Assembly: GCF_001404985.1 (NCBI RefSeq) | Contig: NZ_JRLF01000010.1 | Coordinates: forward strand, 310,001 to 374,000 | Reading direction: 5' to 3' | Source: Flavobacterium aquidurense | GTDB taxonomy: Bacteria; Bacteroidota; Bacteroidia; Flavobacteriales; Flavobacteriaceae | DNA: 64,000 nt | Part shown: piece after piece, positions 8,813-16,446 of the stretch | Numbering within the stretch: position 1 is the first letter of the stretch | How the letters are laid out: each line of letters opens with the position of its first letter | Translations under genes and position numbers: made by a program | The notes under the pieces: model-generated | What the model was told of the DNA's origin: nothing | Databases searched by the model: none | The model's input: only the letters and a program-made list of their open reading frames with translations

Positions 8813-9790
8813 TTATTTTTTTCTCTCGATTACGTAGTTTACCATTAAAGTCAAAGCTGCTTTAAACTCAGAATCCGGGAAATTTTCTAATAATGAAAGT
8901 GCTTCCTGTTGAAATTGCACCATTTTATTTTCGGCGTAAGCCAGACCATTATTATTTTTTACAAAGGCTATTACTTCTTTAACACGTTTTTTGTCTTTGT
9001 TGTGGTTTTTGATGGAGTTTATCAGCCACTTTTTTTCTTGTGGAGTGCAAGTATTTAAAACATGAATTAAAGGCAAAGTCATTTTTTGTTCCTTAATATC
9101 GATTCCGGTTGGTTTACCAATAGCTTCTTCGCTATAATCAAATAAGTCATCTTTAATTTGAAATGCCATTCCGATAAGTTCTCCAAACATTCGCATGTTT
9201 TCAACCTGAATATCATCTTCAATTACAGATTTTGCCCCAAGAGCACAACAAGCCGCAATAAGTGTTGCTGTTTTCTTTCGGATGATTTCATAATAAACAT
9301 CTTCAGTAATATCAAGTCTTCTTGCTTTTTCGATCTGTAGCAATTCACCTTCACTCATTTCGCGAACTGCAACTGAAATGATTCTGAGTAAATCAAAATC
9401 GCCATTATCTATAGAAAGCAATAATCCTTTAGACAATAAATAATCTCCTACCAAAACAGCAATTTTATTTTTCCAGAGTGCATTGATAGAGAAAAATCCA
9501 CGGCGGCGATTACTGTCATCGACCACATCATCATGTACCAAAGTTGCGGTATGTATTAGTTCTATTACAGAAGCTCCGCGGTACGTTCTTTCGTTTACAG
9601 TTCCTGCAGAAACCATTTTAGCTGTTAAAAAAACAAACATCGGACGCATTTGTTTTCCTTTACGGTTTACAATATAATAGGTAATACGGTTAAGCAATGC
9701 AACCTTTGAAGTCATCGATTCATGGAACTTTTTTTCAAAAAGTTCCATCTCGTTAAAGATGGGCTGTTTTATTTGAGAAGTAATATTCAT
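8813..9790 (-). CDS. Polyprenyl diphosphate synthase (long-chain trans-prenyltransferase)
   Basis: 325 residues. Condenses isopentenyl diphosphate units with an allylic diphosphate to give a long prenyl chain, probably the menaquinone side chain (inferred: flavobacteria use menaquinone). First Asp-rich motif DDVVDDSNRRRG near residue 90 and second motif KDDLFDYSEEAIGKPTGID near 215; GKQMRPMFVFL near 50 is the IPP-binding block. Chain length cannot be read with certainty. Its own promoter with a perfect -7 box lies at 9799-9806. Confidence 0.9.
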   Translation of the reverse strand: MNITSQIKQPIFNEMELFEKKFHESMTSKVALLNRITYYIVNRKGKQMRPMFVFLTAKMVSAGTVNERTYRGASVIELIHTATLVHDDVVDDSNRRRGFFSINALWKNKIAVLVGDYLLSKGLLLSIDNGDFDLLRIISVAVREMSEGELLQIEKARRLDITEDVYYEIIRKKTATLIAACCALGAKSVIEDDIQVENMRMFGELIGMAFQIKDDLFDYSEEAIGKPTGIDIKEQKMTLPLIHVLNTCTPQEKKWLINSIKNHNKDKKRVKEVIAFVKNNNGLAYAENKMVQFQQEALSLLENFPDSEFKAALTLMVNYVIERKK

Positions 9791-9798
9791 TTCGATCC

Positions 9799-9806
9799 CA
9801 AATATA
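9799..9806 (-). promoter_or_regulatory. -7 box (TATATTTG) of the polyprenyl synthase gene
   Basis: Exact TAnnTTTG match on the minus strand, ending 8 nt before the ATG at 9790, so the 5' untranslated region must be very short. Confidence 0.6.
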
Positions 9807-9988
9807 CTATTTTAAATAAAAAAACGTTGTGTATTTTACGTTAGTATATCAATAATTTATGTAATAATTAAGAAATGACGTCTAAAACATTCTTTGTTTA
9901 AGACTAATTTAATACAATACTTAAAAGCAAAATCAGGAAAACAATTTTATTACAAATTGAGTTTAAAAAGAAGAATCCTTTTTGCCCA

Positions 9989-10034
9989 AAAAAAGCATTA
10001 AGAACAAGATCAACTCTCGTTTTTAATGCTTTTT
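9989..10034 (-). terminator. Stem-loop, probable rlmN terminator
   Basis: Arms AAAAGCATTAA and TTAATGCTTTT with a 22-nt loop; minus-strand reading is followed by a T-run. It is about 190 nt past the rlmN stop, with the repeat element in between, so that element would lie in the rlmN 3' untranslated region. Confidence 0.55.
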
Positions 10035-10060
10035 CGTTAATTTGAGCCTACTACAATATG

Positions 10061-10199
10061 TAGTCCCTACGGGACATATTCTGTTTCGTATGTGTATTTT
10101 TTTTCTACCAATATTTAATTCCTAACAGAATATATCTCGGAGAGATTAAATGTTGGTAGACAAGCAATTCATAACCTCTATTTTGTCCCGTAGGGACTA
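10061..10199. repeat. Nested inverted-repeat element with perfect 16-bp ends
   Basis: Ends TAGTCCCTACGGGACA (10061-10076) and TGTCCCGTAGGGACTA (10184-10199) are exact reverse complements; each is itself a near-palindrome (GTCCC-TAC-GGGAC). A second pair lies inside: TCTACCAATATTTAAT (10104-10119) against ATTAAATGTTGGTAGA (10145-10160), one mismatch. A third, overlapping complement (CATATTCTGTT near 10075 with AACAGAATAT near 10124) offers an alternative fold. It has no coding capacity and looks like a MITE- or REP-like element. Confidence 0.8.
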
Positions 10200-10226
10200 T
10201 ACAAAATATTAGTTACTTCTAATTAC

Positions 10227-11270
10227 CTATCCTTCTTTATTGGCCAATTGTCCGCAGGCAGCATCAATATCTTTTCCGCGGCTGCGTCGTACTTTTACCA
10301 CTACTCCAATATTTTCAAGCGCTTTTATGTAGGCCATAATAGATTCTTCTGAAGCTTGCTGGAATTCTCCATCATCAATTGGGTTATACTCAATTAGATT
10401 TACTTTGCAAGGCACATATTTACAGAATTTAACTAATGCATCAATCGAAGCTTTGTCATCATTAATGCCTTTCCAGACTACATATTCGTATGAAATCTTA
10501 TTTTTTGTTTTCCTGTACCAATATTCTAATGATTCTCTTAAATCTGCCAGCGGGAAGTTTTTACTAAAAGGCATAATTCGTGCTCGGATTTCATCAATAG
10601 CTGAATGTAATGAAACCGCCAATTTGAATTTAACATCATCATCGGCCATTTTTTTAATCATTTTCGGAATTCCGGAAGTCGAAACCATAATACGCTTTGG
10701 CGACATTCCTAATCCTTCAGGCGACGTAATCATATCAATAGCTTTAATGACATTATTATAATTCATTAAAGGCTCTCCCATTCCCATAAAAACAATGTTC
10801 GAAAGTGGGTGATTGTGATACAAACGACTTTCTTTATCAATTGCAATAACCTGATCGTAGATTTCTCCGGGTTCCAGATTTCGCATTCTTTTTAAACGTG
10901 ACGTTGCACAAAAATTACAATCTAAACTACAACCTACCTGACTTGAAACGCAAGCTGTTGTTCTGGTATCTGTGGGAATTAAAACTGATTCTACTACTAA
11001 ACCGTCATGTAAACGAACTGCATTTTTTACTGTTCCGTCGCTACTGCGCTGCATGGTATCAACCTTAATATGATTAATAACAAAATTATCTTCAAGCATA
11101 GAACGAGTTGTTTTGGCAACATTCGTCATATCATCAAAGCTATGCGCTCCTTTGCTCCATAACCATTCATAGACTTGATTTCCGCGAAAAGCTTTGTCAT
11201 TATTAGCAACAAAAAAATCGCGCAACTGGTCTTTTGATAGGGCTCGTATATCTTTTTTCTCAATTTGCAT
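10227..11270 (-). CDS. rlmN: 23S rRNA (adenine2503-C2)/tRNA (adenine37-C2) methyltransferase
   Basis: 347 residues. Radical-SAM enzyme that methylates A2503 in 23S rRNA and A37 in some tRNAs. The CX3CX2C cluster motif is seen in GCSLDCNFCATSRLKRM (about 112-128); NIVFMGMGEPLMN and VSTSGIPKMI follow. The second methyl-carrying cysteine is in DIDAACGQLA at the C-terminus, so both catalytic cysteines are present. The N-terminus MQIEKKDIRALSKDQLRDFF matches family starts. The -7 box lies at 11275-11282, leaving only 4 nt before the ATG, so the message may be leaderless. Confidence 0.96.
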   Translation of the reverse strand: MQIEKKDIRALSKDQLRDFFVANNDKAFRGNQVYEWLWSKGAHSFDDMTNVAKTTRSMLEDNFVINHIKVDTMQRSSDGTVKNAVRLHDGLVVESVLIPTDTRTTACVSSQVGCSLDCNFCATSRLKRMRNLEPGEIYDQVIAIDKESRLYHNHPLSNIVFMGMGEPLMNYNNVIKAIDMITSPEGLGMSPKRIMVSTSGIPKMIKKMADDDVKFKLAVSLHSAIDEIRARIMPFSKNFPLADLRESLEYWYRKTKNKISYEYVVWKGINDDKASIDALVKFCKYVPCKVNLIEYNPIDDGEFQQASEESIMAYIKALENIGVVVKVRRSRGKDIDAACGQLANKEG

Positions 11271-11274
11271 GGTG

Positions 11275-11282
11275 CAAAGTTA
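11275..11282 (-). promoter_or_regulatory. -7 box (TAACTTTG) of rlmN
   Basis: Exact TAnnTTTG match. Transcription normally begins 4-7 nt after this box in Bacteroidota, which would be at or next to the start codon at 11270. Confidence 0.6.
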
Positions 11283-11431
11283 CTACTTTTTTTCTTAAAA
11301 CTTTCCTCGACATATTGTGGCTTAACACCTATAAATACTCGTTTTTGATTTTACTGTCAAACTATTTTCCTTAATAATCTGTCCTAAAAAATCATTCTAA
11401 ATAATTATAGTTATTTAATAATTTTCAAACC

Positions 11432-11445
11432 ATGATTTTTATCAT
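11432..11445. promoter_or_regulatory. Fnr/Crp-like palindrome upstream of first yceI-like gene
   Basis: ATGAT-TTTT-ATCAT, a perfect inverted repeat with a 4-nt spacer, the shape of Fnr-type sites (TTGAT-N4-ATCAA). It ends 22 nt before the -7 box at 11468; with a start site about 12 nt past the first base of that box its centre is near -41.5, the class II activator position. A sister site with identical spacing lies at 12291-12304. Confidence 0.65.
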
Positions 11446-11467
11446 TATCTGTTTTATGTGTTCGCAA

Positions 11468-11475
11468 TAAATTTG
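11468..11475 (+). promoter_or_regulatory. -7 box (TAAATTTG) of first yceI-like gene
   Basis: Exact TAnnTTTG match 90 nt upstream of the ATG at 11566. No TTG occurs at -33, consistent with dependence on an activator bound to the upstream palindrome. Confidence 0.6.
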
Positions 11476-11565
11476 ATCTAAGAAAATAAAGGAAGCCTTT
11501 TAATTCTACAAAAGCTTGATTGAATTATAGTTTTCCTTATTCCAAAACAAATAAATACCATCAAA

Positions 11566-12153
11566 ATGAAAACAATTAAATCAATTTTATTGACAATGCT
11601 TTTTACAACATTGTCATTTCAGACAAACGCACAAAGAAACTATACTGTGGCAAGATCAAGTTTTGAAGTTGCCGGAACGTCAAATGTGCATGATTGGGTA
11701 ATGAAATCTACAGAAGGAAATGTGACAGCTAATTTAACTGTTATAGATTCTAAACTAACCGATATAAACAACTTAGCTATTACACTATTGGCAGAAAGCA
11801 TAAAAAGCACTAAAACAAGTATGGATGATGTTGCTTATGAAACGCTGGACACAAAAACTCACAAAAATATTAAATACGTTTTAAAATCTGCAAATAGAGT
11901 AAACGAAACAACTTGGAATTTAATAGGAACTTATACTATTGCAGGAATCAGTAAAGATTATAAAACTGTAGTAAATGTAACGGCAAGTAACGGAAACTTT
12001 ATTTTAAGGGGATCTAACCAAATAACTTTTGCAGATTTTGGTATGTCTCCTCCAACAGCAGCTCTTGGCGTTGTTAGAGCCGGAAAAGACTTGACTATGA
12101 TTTTCAATATTACTTTAAGCGAAAGCATGAGAGGATCTTTGACACAAAATTGA
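11566..12153 (+). CDS. Secreted YceI-family protein (paralog 1)
   Basis: 195 residues. Signal peptide 1-22 ending in QTNAQ. The mature part has the YceI pattern: FEVAGTSNVHDWVMKSTEGNVTANL at the start and ITFADFGMSPPTAALGVVRAGKDLTMIFNITL at the end (given in pieces). YceI proteins are lipocalin-like and known members bind polyisoprenoids; here the ligand is unknown. The next gene (12409) is a close paralog with the same blocks. It is a separate transcription unit, with a terminator at 12181-12224 and the Fnr-like site upstream. Confidence 0.88.
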   Translation: MKTIKSILLTMLFTTLSFQTNAQRNYTVARSSFEVAGTSNVHDWVMKSTEGNVTANLTVIDSKLTDINNLAITLLAESIKSTKTSMDDVAYETLDTKTHKNIKYVLKSANRVNETTWNLIGTYTIAGISKDYKTVVNVTASNGNFILRGSNQITFADFGMSPPTAALGVVRAGKDLTMIFNITLSESMRGSLTQN

Positions 12154-12180
12154 TCTCTATAATTAAAAAAAGCAAATTTA

Positions 12181-12224
12181 AAAAAGCAGCTATTTGACAA
12201 AAATCAAAATAGCTGCTTTTTTTT
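12181..12224 (+). terminator. Intrinsic terminator after first yceI-like gene
   Basis: AAAAAGCAGCTATTT paired with AAATAGCTGCTTTTT (partial mismatch near the loop) followed by T-run, 28 nt past the stop. It shows that the second yceI gene needs its own promoter. Confidence 0.85.
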
Positions 12225-12290
12225 GCCGATCATCTTAATAGAAATGAAAACGTTATAGTTATTAATTACGAATTTAATAAAATTTTAACA

Positions 12291-12304
12291 ATGACTTTTA
12301 TCAT
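12291..12304. promoter_or_regulatory. Fnr/Crp-like palindrome upstream of second yceI-like gene
   Basis: ATGAC-TTTT-ATCAT, one change from the copy at 11432-11445, and again exactly 22 nt upstream of its -7 box (12327). Same-spacing recurrence is the main support for a functional site. Confidence 0.65.
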
Positions 12305-12326
12305 AATAATTCGTTAATGATCCCTC

Positions 12327-12334
12327 TACATTTG
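12327..12334 (+). promoter_or_regulatory. -7 box (TACATTTG) of second yceI-like operon
   Basis: Exact TAnnTTTG match, 74 nt upstream of the ATG at 12409, with no -33 TTG at standard distance. Confidence 0.6.
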
Positions 12335-12408
12335 ATACAAGTTAAAAACATATTAGTACTAAAAATAAAATTGACTTCAGGAACTTAACATCTCAAATAA
12401 ATAGAATT

Positions 12409-12978
12409 ATGAAAACAACAAGAATAAAATTATTAGCCTTAGTTATTACTTTTTTAGGAATAACCTCATTTGCAACTGCGCAAAAAAATTATACTCTCGA
12501 AGGTCAATCCACATTTTCGGTTTCAGGCACATCTACTTTACATGATTGGGAAATGAAATCAAGTTCCGGAACCGGAAATGCAAACCTGACAATCACCAAT
12601 TCTAAACTAACAGCTATAGAATCTTTATCCGTAAACCTCCTAGCAGAAAGTATTAAAAGCGAGAAAAAAAGCATGGATAAAGTGGCATATGAAACATTAA
12701 AAACGGATAAAAACAAAAACATAAAATATGTTCTTAAATCTGCCGAAAAAGTAAATGAAACTACTTGGGAATTAACTGGTACTTATACTATTGCAGGAGT
12801 TAGCAAAGCACTTAAAACCACTGTAAAAACAACGGTAACCAAAGATGGATTAAACATACAGGGATCAAACAAAATCACTTTTACAGATTTCGGGATGAAA
12901 TCTCCAACCGCAATGCTGGGAACCATTAAAACAGGACAAGACTTAACACTAAAATTTAATTTAAACTTTAATTTATAA
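12409..12978 (+). CDS. Secreted YceI-family protein (paralog 2)
   Basis: 189 residues. Signal peptide 1-24 (ending SFATAQ). Mature protein closely follows paralog 1: STFSVSGTSTLHDWEMKSS, then ESIKSEKKSMDKVAYETLK, TWELTGTYTIAGVSKALKT and ITFTDFGMKSPTAMLGTIK. First gene of a three-gene unit: the barrel gene starts 5 nt after its stop and a third YceI-like gene follows. Predicted periplasmic lipid-like ligand carrier (family knowledge); the pairing with a barrel suggests exchange across the outer membrane (inference). Confidence 0.88.
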   Translation: MKTTRIKLLALVITFLGITSFATAQKNYTLEGQSTFSVSGTSTLHDWEMKSSSGTGNANLTITNSKLTAIESLSVNLLAESIKSEKKSMDKVAYETLKTDKNKNIKYVLKSAEKVNETTWELTGTYTIAGVSKALKTTVKTTVTKDGLNIQGSNKITFTDFGMKSPTAMLGTIKTGQDLTLKFNLNFNL

Positions 12979-12983
12979 ACGCC

Positions 12984-14363
12984 ATGAAAAAAATCTATCT
13001 ACTATTTATAGCATTAACAAGCACATTTGCTGCTAATGCGCAACTTAGTTTTGGACACATCCAGAACCAGGTTCCCCGCGATCAAAGAGCCATTAATGTA
13101 TTTGATGTTAGAAAAGACACAACTGCTTATAAAGGTATTAGTGTTGACTTAGGCGGTGCATTTGCATTACAATTTCAAGCTATCAATTCCTTCAACGATC
13201 AGAGAGATTTAAATGGTGCAAACGCTGGTTACAGATTAAACAATCTAACTAACGACTTTAATTTACCTAATGCTAATATGACAATAGGAGCACAATTAGC
13301 AGATGGAGTACGTGTAAACTTAGACATTTATCTTGCCTCAAGACACCACCATGAAACCTGGGTACAAGGCGGATACCTGCAAATTGACAAATTAGATTTC
13401 ATAAAAAAAGGTTTTCTTGAAGATGTTATGAAATACACAACCATCAAAATTGGTCAAATGGAAAATAACTATGGTGATGCACATTTTAGAAGAAGTAACA
13501 ACGCTTATACGATCACAAACCCTTTTATTGGAAACAATATCATGGACGCTTTTACTACCGAAATGGGAGCCGAAGTATACTATAACAGAAGCGGTTTTGT
13601 AAGTATGATTGGAGTAACAAACTCTAAATTAAATCAAAATGTACAAGAAGTTATTCCAGGACCTACTACCGCAATTACTCCTGATCAAAATACAACTATT
13701 AGTCCAACAATATTAGCGAAACTGGGTTGGGATAAACAAATTGACAGCGATTTAAGAATCAGATTAACCGGATCTTACTATCATACCGCAAATTCTAGTG
13801 GAAACTTATATTCTTCTGACAGAGCCGGAAGCCGTTTTTATAGTGTTATGACACACGCCGGAACAATTGGTTACCCAAGTACAAATATTTTAGACTCTGA
13901 AAGTAACAAAGATACCGGCAGATTTAATCCTGGATTTGGAAACTGGGCCACTTCTTACATGGTCAACCCATTTGTAAAATATAAAGGCTTTGAATTCTTT
14001 GGTACTTTAGAATTTGCTTCCGGAGGTGATTACAAAGGAACAGATGATACGCGTAACATCAATCAATATGTGGGAGATTTAGTATATCGTTTTGGAAGCC
14101 ATGAAAATTTATATGTAGGCGCTAAATACAATTTGGTAGATGGTAAACTAAAAAATTCTGATGCTCAAGCTGTTCAGGTAAATAGATTGGAAGCTGCTGC
14201 AGGTTGGTTTATGACTAAAAATATTCTTGCAAAACTTTCATACATCCAACAAAACTATAAAAACTACCAACAATTTGGGAATGTAGGCGGCGTATTAATG
14301 CCTAATGATTTATATGGAGGGAAATTTGAAGGACTAATGTTTGAAGCAACAATTTCATTCTAA
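12984..14363 (+). CDS. Porin-like outer-membrane beta-barrel protein
   Basis: 459 residues. Signal peptide (MKKIYLLFIALTSTFAANAQ). The mature chain has many amphipathic strands with paired aromatics (VRVNLDIYLASRHHHETWVQ, TTIKIGQMENNYGDAHFRR, LYVGAKYNLVDGKL) and ends in a terminal strand with C-terminal phenylalanine (GLMFEATISF), a classic outer-membrane assembly signature. A phosphate- or general porin-like fold is likely; the substrate is not evident. It sits between two YceI-type genes with gaps of only 5 nt, so one mRNA is expected. Confidence 0.8.
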   Translation: MKKIYLLFIALTSTFAANAQLSFGHIQNQVPRDQRAINVFDVRKDTTAYKGISVDLGGAFALQFQAINSFNDQRDLNGANAGYRLNNLTNDFNLPNANMTIGAQLADGVRVNLDIYLASRHHHETWVQGGYLQIDKLDFIKKGFLEDVMKYTTIKIGQMENNYGDAHFRRSNNAYTITNPFIGNNIMDAFTTEMGAEVYYNRSGFVSMIGVTNSKLNQNVQEVIPGPTTAITPDQNTTISPTILAKLGWDKQIDSDLRIRLTGSYYHTANSSGNLYSSDRAGSRFYSVMTHAGTIGYPSTNILDSESNKDTGRFNPGFGNWATSYMVNPFVKYKGFEFFGTLEFASGGDYKGTDDTRNINQYVGDLVYRFGSHENLYVGAKYNLVDGKLKNSDAQAVQVNRLEAAAGWFMTKNILAKLSYIQQNYKNYQQFGNVGGVLMPNDLYGGKFEGLMFEATISF

Positions 14364-14368
14364 AAAAA

Positions 14369-14920
14369 ATGAAAACGAGATTTTCAATCTTAATTATGGG
14401 TTTAGCTATTTTCTTTTTTTTGGGAAGTGCTAAACCCAATTTTTTAACAGAAGATATAACTTTGGTAATAAATAAGATAAAAATAGAAATTACCGGAATA
14501 TCAACTGTAGGCAAATACAATTGCTCAAATACCTTTTTGATAAAAGATACAATATTTATAAATTCAATTAAAAAAAACACTTTTACCACCCAAGTCAAAA
14601 TGTCGAACTTTGATTGTGGCAACAAAATAATGACAAAAGATTTACAGGGCACAGTCAAGGTTAAAAAATTCCCAAACAGTACCGTTTGCATAACAGATAT
14701 TAAGCCAAGTGGCAAAAACTATAAATGCAATCTCATTTTTTTTATTACCGACAAAACACTGAAATATAAAGATTTTATTTTATACACTACTGATAATAAA
14801 ATTGAAGGAAGCCTTAATTTGAAATTCTCTGATCTTGAAATGGAAGCTCCCGTAAAAATGGCCGGACTAATAAAAGTAAAGGATGAAATCGTAATTAATT
14901 TTAGTTTATATAAAAACTAA
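14369..14920 (+). CDS. Divergent YceI-like secreted protein with cysteines
   Basis: 183 residues. Signal peptide about 1-21 (ILIMGLAIFFFLGSAK). The YceI outline is faint but visible: ISTVGKYNCSNTFLI in place of GTSxxHDW, and LKFSDLEMEAPVKMAGLIKVKDE at the C-terminal block where paralogs have FTDFGMKSPTAMLGTIKTGQD. Unlike them it has four cysteines in the mature chain (YNCSN, NFDCGN, TVCIT, YKCNL), possible disulfides. Starts 5 nt after the barrel gene; last gene of the unit. Family membership is inferred from pattern and context. Confidence 0.65.
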   Translation: MKTRFSILIMGLAIFFFLGSAKPNFLTEDITLVINKIKIEITGISTVGKYNCSNTFLIKDTIFINSIKKNTFTTQVKMSNFDCGNKIMTKDLQGTVKVKKFPNSTVCITDIKPSGKNYKCNLIFFITDKTLKYKDFILYTTDNKIEGSLNLKFSDLEMEAPVKMAGLIKVKDEIVINFSLYKN

Positions 14921-15183
14921 GCTCTTAAAAAATTCTCCGTTTATTTTTGATAAAATTCATTTTCCCGTTTTTACATTTTGCAAAACGAAAAGAATGAACA
15001 TACATTTTACAGGTATGAAAAAAGTTTACAGCTAATTTTAAAATTACATTTTTTGGCACGAGAATTGTCTTTCACTCGAAAGAAAGATAATCTTACAAAG
15101 AGCTCAATCATTTAAAAATGTGTATCTTTATTTTTCAGCTTTATAACCTTTAAATTTTATCAACCTAAAAAAAATTATTGATC

Positions 15184-15549
15184 ATGAAAAAACAAATTTT
15201 AAGCTTAGCTGTTATCGCTTTATTAGCATTCGCTGTTCAATCTTGCGAAAAGAAAGAGCCAAAACCGGGAGAAGACGAATTAACTCTTGGAAACAAAGTT
15301 GATACTTTGACAACTGATATTGAAGAAGTAAAAGACAGCGCAGTTATAAAAGCCGAAGATGCTGCTGCTAAAGCTAAAGAAGCTTCACAAAATGCTGCTC
15401 AGGACGTAAAAGACGCAACTAAAAAAGCTGCTGAAGATGTAAAAGATGCGACTAAAAAAGGTGCTGAAAAAGTAGAAAATGCTGCTAAAGCTGCTAAAGA
15501 CGGAACGGTAAAAACAGCCAAAGAAGTAAATGAAGCTTTGAAAAAATAA
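15184..15549 (+). CDS. Alanine/lysine-rich helical lipoprotein
   Basis: 121 residues from the ATG at 15184 (a TTG at 15178 is in frame but unnecessary). Lipoprotein signal: MKKQILSLAVIALLAFAVQSC with the lipobox VQSC. The mature chain is almost entirely an 11-residue-type amphipathic repeat (VKDATKKAAEDVKDATKKGAEKV), similar to LEA-like or apolipoprotein-like helices, free of aromatic residues. Such proteins often relate to desiccation or envelope stress, but that is inference. A -7-like TATCTTTA is at 15123-15130 and a strong terminator follows. Confidence 0.75.
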   Translation: MKKQILSLAVIALLAFAVQSCEKKEPKPGEDELTLGNKVDTLTTDIEEVKDSAVIKAEDAAAKAKEASQNAAQDVKDATKKAAEDVKDATKKGAEKVENAAKAAKDGTVKTAKEVNEALKK

Positions 15550-15570
15550 TTCTGTTTGAATTCAAAATTG

Positions 15571-15601
15571 AAACCATTCCGTTTTTCGGAATGGTTTTTT
15601 T
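15571..15601 (+). terminator. Intrinsic terminator after the helical lipoprotein gene
   Basis: AAACCATTCCG-TTTT-CGGAATGGTTT stem-loop followed by T-run, 22 nt past the stop. Confidence 0.9.
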
Positions 15602-15629
15602 ATGCAAAAAAGCGAAGCGATATTTTTTG

Positions 15630-15637
15630 TATTTTTG
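15630..15637 (+). promoter_or_regulatory. -7 box (TATTTTTG) of the O-methyltransferase gene
   Basis: Exact TAnnTTTG match 24 nt before the ATG at 15662. It lies downstream of the earlier in-frame ATG at 15602, so that ATG cannot be the start for this transcript. Confidence 0.65.
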
Positions 15638-15661
15638 CTTTTAAAATTTAGAACACATAAC

Positions 15662-16303
15662 ATGCATTTTATATCACAGGACCTAGAAGATTATATCGAA
15701 CAGCATTCTGAAAACGAACCGGAATTATTAGCAAAACTCAACAAAGAAACATACCAGAAAATACTTTTACCAAGAATGCTGAGCGGGCATTTTCAGGGAA
15801 GGGTTTTAAGCATGTTATCTAAATTAATTCGTCCGGTAAATATTCTGGAAATTGGTACTTATACCGGTTATGCAGCTTTGTGCCTGTGCGAAGGAATGCA
15901 GGAAAACGGACAATTACATACTATTGATATCAAAGAGGAACTCGTCGATTTTCAGCGTAAATATTTTGATGCATCACCGTGGGGAAAACAAATTTTTCAG
16001 CATTTAGGTGAGGCGGTTGACATAATACCAAATCTAGATGTAAAATTTGATTTGGTATTTATTGATGCTGATAAAGAAAATTATCTAAATTATTGGGAAA
16101 TGATTGTTCCGAAAATGAATAAAGGCGGAATCATTTTATCTGATAATGTCTTATGGAGCGGAAAAATCCTGGAACCTGTTCACCCAAATGATGTTAGTAC
16201 AAAAGTGCTTTTAGAATACAATCTTCTTTTAAAAAATGATCCAAGAGTAGAAACGGTTTTATTACCAATTCGTGATGGCTTGACGGTGAGTCGAGTGCTT
16301 TAA
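15662..16303 (+). CDS. SAM-dependent O-methyltransferase (caffeoyl-CoA type family)
   Basis: 213 residues starting MHFISQDLEDYIEQHS. The SAM-binding region has LEIGTYTGYAALCLCEGM (about 62-79), the acidic loop HTIDIKEE, and the metal-binding IDADKENYLNYWEM block with LSDNVLWSG following, characteristic of the divalent-cation-dependent class. The methyl acceptor is unknown. Start chosen from the promoter at 15630-15637 and from the family N-terminus; the in-frame ATG at 15602 overlaps the previous terminator. Monocistronic. Confidence 0.9.
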   Translation: MHFISQDLEDYIEQHSENEPELLAKLNKETYQKILLPRMLSGHFQGRVLSMLSKLIRPVNILEIGTYTGYAALCLCEGMQENGQLHTIDIKEELVDFQRKYFDASPWGKQIFQHLGEAVDIIPNLDVKFDLVFIDADKENYLNYWEMIVPKMNKGGIILSDNVLWSGKILEPVHPNDVSTKVLLEYNLLLKNDPRVETVLLPIRDGLTVSRVL

Positions 16304-16446
16304 AGAAAAGGTTCTGAGATTCTGAGGAACTAAGGCACTAAGCTTTCAGAAATTCTTTAGTTTTTGTCATTTCGAGAAAAGAGAAATCTGATTTCATTTA
16401 ATTTACCTCCAGCTAAAGCAGAAGACAATTTAAAAAAATACTATTC

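Larger units (their letters stand above)
9807..10226. other. Intergenic region after rlmN holding a structured repeat and a terminator
   Basis: About 420 nt without a gene. From the rlmN stop it contains the inverted-repeat element at 10061-10199 and then a strong stem-loop at 9989-10034. The rest (9810-9985) is AT-rich with nothing recognisable. Confidence 0.6.
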
